Source: a virus
IMG/VR virus record: IMGVR_UViG_3300028025_006190
Span: 1-64,000 of that record
Reading direction: 5' to 3' (one strand)
Length of the DNA stretch: 64,000 nt
The position numbers and the translations under genes are program-made. Positions 60,663-64,000 of the stretch are shown here, piece by piece (positions within the stretch are counted from its first letter, which is position 1; the number at the start of each line of letters is the position of its first letter). A model generated the notes under the pieces. The model was not told the DNA's origin. It searched no databases and worked only from the letters and a program-made list of their open reading frames with translations.

Positions 60663-60696
60663 AAAACCCCCTGGCCGATATATGCCGGGGGGTTTG
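60663..60696 (+). terminator. Terminator after the second tRNA cluster
   Basis: AAACCCCCTGGC pairs with GCCGGGGGGTTT across a short A/T-rich loop (stem with one G-T pair). It ends in GTTTGG with a modest T content. Confidence 0.8.
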
Positions 60697-60947
60697 GTGT
60701 CAGATTCTGGATCACCGCCTATGTAGTTGCCAGTTAACCTTTCGTTGGGTGAGTTTGAACATTGGAATCATTCAGCTCCTAACTGGCCTCGCGGCCATCT
60801 CATACAAGATACTTCTATTTTAGAAGCTATTAAACTGTTCTAGATCTTCTACTGTGACGATGAGATCCCGGTGATTTAGAATAGAAGTAGCCAAGGCGCA
60901 GCTCCCCTGCTGCCCGGCATTGTGAATTTCGCTACCTCACAAAAGCT
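60697..60947 (+). ncRNA. Unassigned structured region downstream of the tRNA cluster
   Basis: This is 250 bases without a credible gene, bounded by terminators on both sides. Long-range complementarity: TACTTCTATT (about 60809-60818) with AATAGAAGTA (about 60880-60890), ten perfect pairs, and CCAGTTA (about 60729-60735) with TAACTGG (about 60779-60786). Local hairpins are TGGCC-TCGC-GGCCA and CTTCTA-TTT-TAGAAG; the latter competes with the long-range stem. The pattern suggests a folded phage RNA that may switch conformations. No known RNA family is recognised. Confidence 0.4.
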
Positions 60948-60982
60948 AAGCCCCCTCTTGAAAATATATTGGAGGGGGTTTA
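60948..60982 (+). terminator. Terminator after the structured region
   Basis: AAGCCCCCTC pairs with GAGGGGGTTT across a 12-base A/T-rich loop. It closes the putative RNA transcript. Confidence 0.85.
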
Positions 60983-61140
60983 GTGTTACTAAATCTATAT
61001 GAGAAGTTGGCAGTATATAATAACAATTTTTATAATAGCTCGCAAGATTTTACGAGGTGCTACACTAGATAAAACCCAATAAATATCAGCAAAATGGCCA
61101 AGTTTCCTTGGTCAATTTTCATCTCACCTGGAGGTCATAT
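60983..61140 (+). promoter_or_regulatory. A/T-rich leader with attenuator-like hairpin before the reductase island
   Basis: About 150 bases rich in A/T, with several possible -10 boxes (for example TACACTAGATA near 61063). Near its end TGGCCAAG-TTTC-CTTGGTCA (61095-61114) forms an eight-base-pair hairpin followed by ATTTTC. That is terminator-like and stands only some 17 bases before a strong Shine-Dalgarno (TGGAGG, 61129-61134). This suggests regulation of the downstream nucleotide-reductase genes. Confidence 0.4.
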
Positions 61141-61224
61141 ATGAACGAAAAAATAACAACCCTTGGCGAATACCAGGTCCCAATCGACCCGATGGATGAG
61201 TTCCAGTGCGAGGGGTGCCAATAG
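61141..61224 (+). CDS. 27-residue peptide ending C-E-G-C-Q
   Basis: ATG with an excellent ribosome binding site (GGAGG seven bases upstream). The product MNEKITTLGEYQ... ends in DEFQCEGCQ, recalling the redox-active C-terminal tail of ribonucleotide reductase large subunits, and R2 is encoded just downstream. It may be a relic of an nrdA 3' end or a free small thiol peptide. Two hairpins follow immediately. The similarity is by eye and short, so the functional call is tentative. Confidence 0.5.
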   Translation: MNEKITTLGEYQVPIDPMDEFQCEGCQ

Positions 61225-61228
61225 GCAC

Positions 61229-61288
61229 GACCCCGAAACGGGTCCGGCCCGGTGCTCCTCGATCGTTGCTAGAGTCGAGCGCCGGGCC
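61229..61288 (+). other. Tandem hairpins, including a 12-base-pair G+C-rich stem
   Basis: GACCC/GGGTC (61229-61244) is followed by GGCCCGGTGCTC (61246-61257) pairing with GAGCGCCGGGCC (61277-61288), with further inner pairing CTCGA/TCGAG. There is no T-run, so it is not a standard terminator; it may separate or stabilise the small peptide message, or control the next gene. Confidence 0.6.
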
Positions 61289-61311
61289 AACTAATCTTAT
61301 AAAATGACTAT

Positions 61312-62262
61312 ATGACAGGCGTAACTCCGGAGACCTTAGTTCTTACTTCTGAAGGTTATCGGGAGATTTTATCACTAACTGGTTCTCCATTTTTAGTGTG
61401 GAATGGCGGGGAATACACTCCAGCAGTTGCGCAAAAACTAGCTGAACAACAAAAAGTTATTCGGATAGAGCTTGTTTCTGGTACTGAAATTGAGTGTGCA
61501 GCAGACTTTGAATTTCGGATCCAACGTGACTACTACGTCACTGCAGTGCATAACCAGGAAGCGAGATACCTGGCTCCCGGTGATCGACTCATCAAGGGTT
61601 GGTATCCAGTAGTTCCGGGTGGGGCTGAAGAGTTTCCCTACTCATATACACACGGCTACTACTCCGGAGCTGAGAAGTTTCGACTGGGAGACAAAGTTCT
61701 TGCAAGATCTGCAGTCTACGGAGTTAGGCGGCAGTCTCTACAACTTCTACAACTAAATACAGAACTAGATCAAAAAAGAAGTCTTAAGTTTTTAGACAGT
61801 ATGCCTGAAGACTATGAAATCCCCCTCGATTTTAGATACTCACTCGAGACAAAGCTGGAGTGGCTAGCTGGACTTTTTGATTCTGGTCTTATCAAAAGAA
61901 AAGTGGGAATCAGGCCGATCTGGGATATTTACTCAGAAAATTATGACTTCCTAAAAAGACTGAAACTATTCAGTCATACGCTTGGCGGAGACGCTCGAGT
62001 AATAAAAAATAGTGATCTTGGAAGAGCTCACTACACTTTTCGTTTGGCCAATACGTGGGTGCAGAACCTAAGAAAAATGAATATCCCCGTAGTTAACCAC
62101 TCGTTCCCCGAGATCAACTACACCAGAAGAAGCATTGATTATCCGAAGATAGCTCAAGTAATTGATGACTACAGATACTCAGACATATACAACATCACAC
62201 AAGAAAACAAAGACACGGTTGTCCTCAACGGCATCCTTGTTCCAAACAACTCAGAAAGGTAA
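61312..62262 (+). CDS. Free-standing intein-like (Hint + LAGLIDADG) protein lacking splicing residues
   Basis: This protein has 316 residues and no good ribosome binding site (a TATAAA box ends nine bases upstream). The N-terminus TGVTPETLVLTSEGYREI is an intein block A with Gly where Cys1 should be. Block B reads ECAADFEF (61-68), so the usual T-x-x-H is A63/F66. DOD endonuclease motif 1 is degenerate (GYYSGAE at 115-121, its acidic residue missing), while motif 2 is LAGLFDSG (185-192), shortened. The C-terminus (SDIYNITQENKDTVVLNGILVPNNSER) is blocks F/G with Pro for the penultimate His. There is no extein on either side. It is a likely relic or domesticated RNR intein located just before nrdB. 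Confidence 0.72.
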   Translation: MTGVTPETLVLTSEGYREILSLTGSPFLVWNGGEYTPAVAQKLAEQQKVIRIELVSGTEIECAADFEFRIQRDYYVTAVHNQEARYLAPGDRLIKGWYPVVPGGAEEFPYSYTHGYYSGAEKFRLGDKVLARSAVYGVRRQSLQLLQLNTELDQKRSLKFLDSMPEDYEIPLDFRYSLETKLEWLAGLFDSGLIKRKVGIRPIWDIYSENYDFLKRLKLFSHTLGGDARVIKNSDLGRAHYTFRLANTWVQNLRKMNIPVVNHSFPEINYTRRSIDYPKIAQVIDDYRYSDIYNITQENKDTVVLNGILVPNNSER

Positions 62263-62266
62263 CACC

Positions 62267-63256
62267 ATGGGAATCCTCGGAAAAGGAATCCAGGAGGGCC
62301 TCCTCCTCAAGCCAGTCAAATACCAGTGGGCAATGGATCTGTACGACCAGGCCGTAGCGAACACGTGGTTCCCTAACGAAATTCAGCTCGGAGAAGATAT
62401 TGCCGACTTCAAGAAGATGTCTGAGGAAGAGCAGCACGCCATCACATTCTTGATGTCGTTCTTTAACCCCTCGGAGCTGATTGTAAACAAGGCTCTTGCC
62501 TTTGGCGTGTACCCATATCTGAACGCACCCGAGTGCCACCTGTACCTCGCGAAGCAGATGTGGGAAGAAGCAAACCACTGCATGTCGTTCGAGTACGTTC
62601 TCGAAACCTTCCCCGTTGATCGCGCAGAAATCTACAACCAACACGTCTCGGTTCCCAGCATCAAAGCCAAGGAAGACTTTGAGGTCAAGTTCATCACGCG
62701 CATGACCGAAGAGACTCTTGACATTGAGACCGTAGAAGGCAAGCAGGACTTCGTCCGTAACCTTGTCGCTTACTCGGTCATCATGGAGGGCATCTGGTTC
62801 TACTCGGGCTTCATGGTGGCGCTCAGCTTCCGCCAGCGCAACCTGCTGCGTAACTTTGGTTCGCTCGTTGACTGGATTGTTCGTGACGAGAGTCTGCACC
62901 TCAAGTTTGGTGTCAACCTTGTTGTGACCATCCTGGACGAGAACCCCGACATCGTGACTGAAGAATTTGCTGCTGAGATCAAGCAAATGATTTTGGACGC
63001 TGTCGACATGGAGACGGCGTACAACAAGGATCAGTTCCCCAATGGAATCCTCGGTCTAAATGCTGACTACGCTACGCAGTACACCAAGTACCTTGCAGAC
63101 CGTCGTCTTGAGGAGCTCGGCTTTGGCCCGCACTACAACGTGACAAACCCCGCAAAGTGGATGGCAGCAGCCAACGATACTTTGCAGTTGGTCAACTTCT
63201 TTGAATCAACAAACACTTCTTACGAAGTTAACGCTACATCATCTAGCAAGCACTAG
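62267..63256 (+). CDS. nrdB: Ribonucleotide reductase small subunit (R2), Phe in the radical-tyrosine position
   Basis: This protein has 329 residues from the ATG at 62267 (AGGTAACACC upstream, start MGILGKGIQE). It forms the di-metal radical subunit that works with R1 to make deoxynucleotides. Metal ligands are present with expected spacing: E70, E101, H104, E174, E208, H211. The residue four after H104 (the E. coli Tyr122 position) is F108, and the first ligand is Glu rather than Asp. Both traits mark class Ic-like (tyrosyl-radical-independent, typically Mn/Fe) enzymes. No R1 gene occurs in the window. An intein relic and small Cys peptides flank it. Confidence 0.88.
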   Translation: MGILGKGIQEGLLLKPVKYQWAMDLYDQAVANTWFPNEIQLGEDIADFKKMSEEEQHAITFLMSFFNPSELIVNKALAFGVYPYLNAPECHLYLAKQMWEEANHCMSFEYVLETFPVDRAEIYNQHVSVPSIKAKEDFEVKFITRMTEETLDIETVEGKQDFVRNLVAYSVIMEGIWFYSGFMVALSFRQRNLLRNFGSLVDWIVRDESLHLKFGVNLVVTILDENPDIVTEEFAAEIKQMILDAVDMETAYNKDQFPNGILGLNADYATQYTKYLADRRLEELGFGPHYNVTNPAKWMAAANDTLQLVNFFESTNTSYEVNATSSSKH

Positions 63257-63264
63257 GAGCAGTT

Positions 63265-63306
63265 ATGTGTTGCTGCACAGAATGCAAGTGCGGTCTTAAA
63301 GACTAG
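63265..63306 (+). CDS. 13-residue Cys-rich peptide
   Basis: ATG with AGGAG five bases upstream; product MCCCTECKCGLKD, five Cys in thirteen residues. The C-C-C-x-x-C-x-C spacing resembles short metallothionein-like metal-binding motifs. It starts eight bases after nrdB and just before a terminator, so it is in the same message. A translated micro-peptide is plausible but unproven; it could deliver or buffer metal for R2 (inference). Confidence 0.45.
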   Translation: MCCCTECKCGLKD

Positions 63307-63321
63307 TCCGCAAAAAGAAAA

Positions 63322-63351
63322 CCCCCTCTTAGGAGGGGGCTCTCTTTTTTT
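63322..63351 (+). terminator. Bidirectional terminator after the reductase island
   Basis: CCCCCTC-TTAG-GAGGGGG is followed by CTCTCTTTTTTT on the plus strand. On the minus strand the stem is followed by TTTTCTTTTTG, so it also serves the convergent gene. Confidence 0.9.
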
Positions 63352-63362
63352 ACAAAGCTCTG

Positions 63363-63950
63363 TTAGCGAGTTTCGTATCTACAAAGAATTCTGTGGAGCT
63401 CTTCTTTAACTTCTACTGGTCGATAGGGGAATCCAATAATTTCCCAAATCATGTCACCTTTGTGAAAAGAGATGTCCATGACATAAATTTCCCAGCCGTG
63501 CTCAGAATAGATGGGGATGGAGATGTGATCCCCCCGATGCGAATTATCAGTAATTCCGGGGTTTCCATTGTCGTAGGACCTATAGTGTTGGATTAGCGGG
63601 AAGACGGGATGCCATCCATAAATTTCTGTCTGCCCGATAATAGTGTCTTCATAGTACTCGTCTGTAATTTCAGACTCTGACACATTCCATTTTTTGCTCC
63701 AAGGCTCCCTCACGTTTGGGTTTTCTTTTTCGTAGGTAAGAGTATCTACCTTGTGTCTAATGCTGCTGGACATTAAAAAGAAAAGCCAGGAAATATCTTT
63801 GTCATCGAAACTAGACGAGTCTTTACCTATGGCATTTACTTTTTCTGGCTTGCCCATCATCTTGAAAAGTTCTGTCATTCTCTCAAGATCTGACTCAACT
63901 TCTTCTTTGATAATGTTTTTCATCATTACTGATGTTTCTAAAATAGACAT
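63363..63950 (-). CDS. Protein of unknown function
   Basis: This protein has 195 residues, choosing the ATG at 63950 (MSILETSVMMKNIIKEEV) because AGGA lies upstream on the minus strand; a longer in-frame start near 63995 is possible. The N-terminus is helical; the rest is mixed, with acidic patches and a C-terminal segment (SHRGDHISIPIYSEHGWEIYVMDISFHKGDMIWEIIGFPYRP) rich in beta strands. No recognised domain. It converges with the reductase island across a shared terminator. Confidence 0.6.
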   Translation of the reverse strand: MSILETSVMMKNIIKEEVESDLERMTELFKMMGKPEKVNAIGKDSSSFDDKDISWLFFLMSSSIRHKVDTLTYEKENPNVREPWSKKWNVSESEITDEYYEDTIIGQTEIYGWHPVFPLIQHYRSYDNGNPGITDNSHRGDHISIPIYSEHGWEIYVMDISFHKGDMIWEIIGFPYRPVEVKEELHRILCRYETR

Positions 63951-64000
63951 AGCTATCCTGCTTTCTGTTGTAGGAAGGGCCGTGCTCGGGCCCACTACGA

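Overview
The window is part of the genome of a large, long-tailed double-stranded DNA phage that infects an actinobacterium. A WhiB-family regulator, an FAD-dependent thymidylate synthase (ThyX), an M23-type endolysin joined to a holin-like tail, actinophage-style head and tail genes and moderate G+C (judged by eye) all point that way. A host outside the classic high-G+C soil genera, such as an aquatic actinobacterium, is plausible but is inference. No integrase, repressor or CRISPR array was seen. Terminase and portal genes are presumably upstream of the window.

Head region (1-17.2 kb). The window opens inside a giant protein of more than 2,400 residues that strings together three zincin-type metallopeptidase-like domains and three ADP-ribosyltransferase-like domains, separated by a recurring EMNMP linker. 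This is a textbook 'polyvalent protein' layout. Two small genes follow, then a 1,044-residue head-associated protein with an internal duplication and a ParB-like tail. Next is a capsid maturation protease with a Dps/ferritin-like domain embedded in it, then a major capsid protein with a long acidic scaffold-like N-terminus, and a second capsid-like protein.

Tail region (17.2-42.7 kb). This holds the major tail protein, connector genes, a tail assembly chaperone pair read by -1 frameshifting, and a tape measure protein with 11-residue hydrophobic repeats. It continues with a Dit-like protein, a fibronectin-III protein, a Tal-like hub with about 1,000 residues of beta-repeats inserted, a collar/collagen fibre and accessory fibre proteins. 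One beta-repeat family (H-N/G-F-x-V-G-D ... Y-N-G-T ... T-F-x-Y) recurs in five of these genes.

Replication and regulation (42.7-57.5 kb). Genes include a family A DNA polymerase, RuvC-like resolvase, SNF2 helicase, RecB-like nuclease, Sak4-like ATPase, SSB-like protein, and a primase-SF3 helicase. There is also a WhiB protein carrying an extra zinc ribbon, preceded by a gene that looks leaderless. A three-gene island lies on the minus strand (metallophosphoesterase, small HTH protein, membrane-anchored coiled coil).

Lysis, RNA and nucleotide metabolism (57.5-64 kb). A lysin-holin fusion is followed by six tRNA genes in two clusters, each accompanied by an unassigned, apparently structured transcript region with its own terminator. 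Two DUF-type genes and thyX lie between the clusters. The final segment is a ribonucleotide reductase island: a 27-residue peptide ending in C-E-G-C-Q, a free-standing intein-like protein that has lost its splicing residues, an R2 subunit with Phe at the radical-Tyr position, and a 13-residue peptide with five cysteines. No large (R1) subunit is present in the window.
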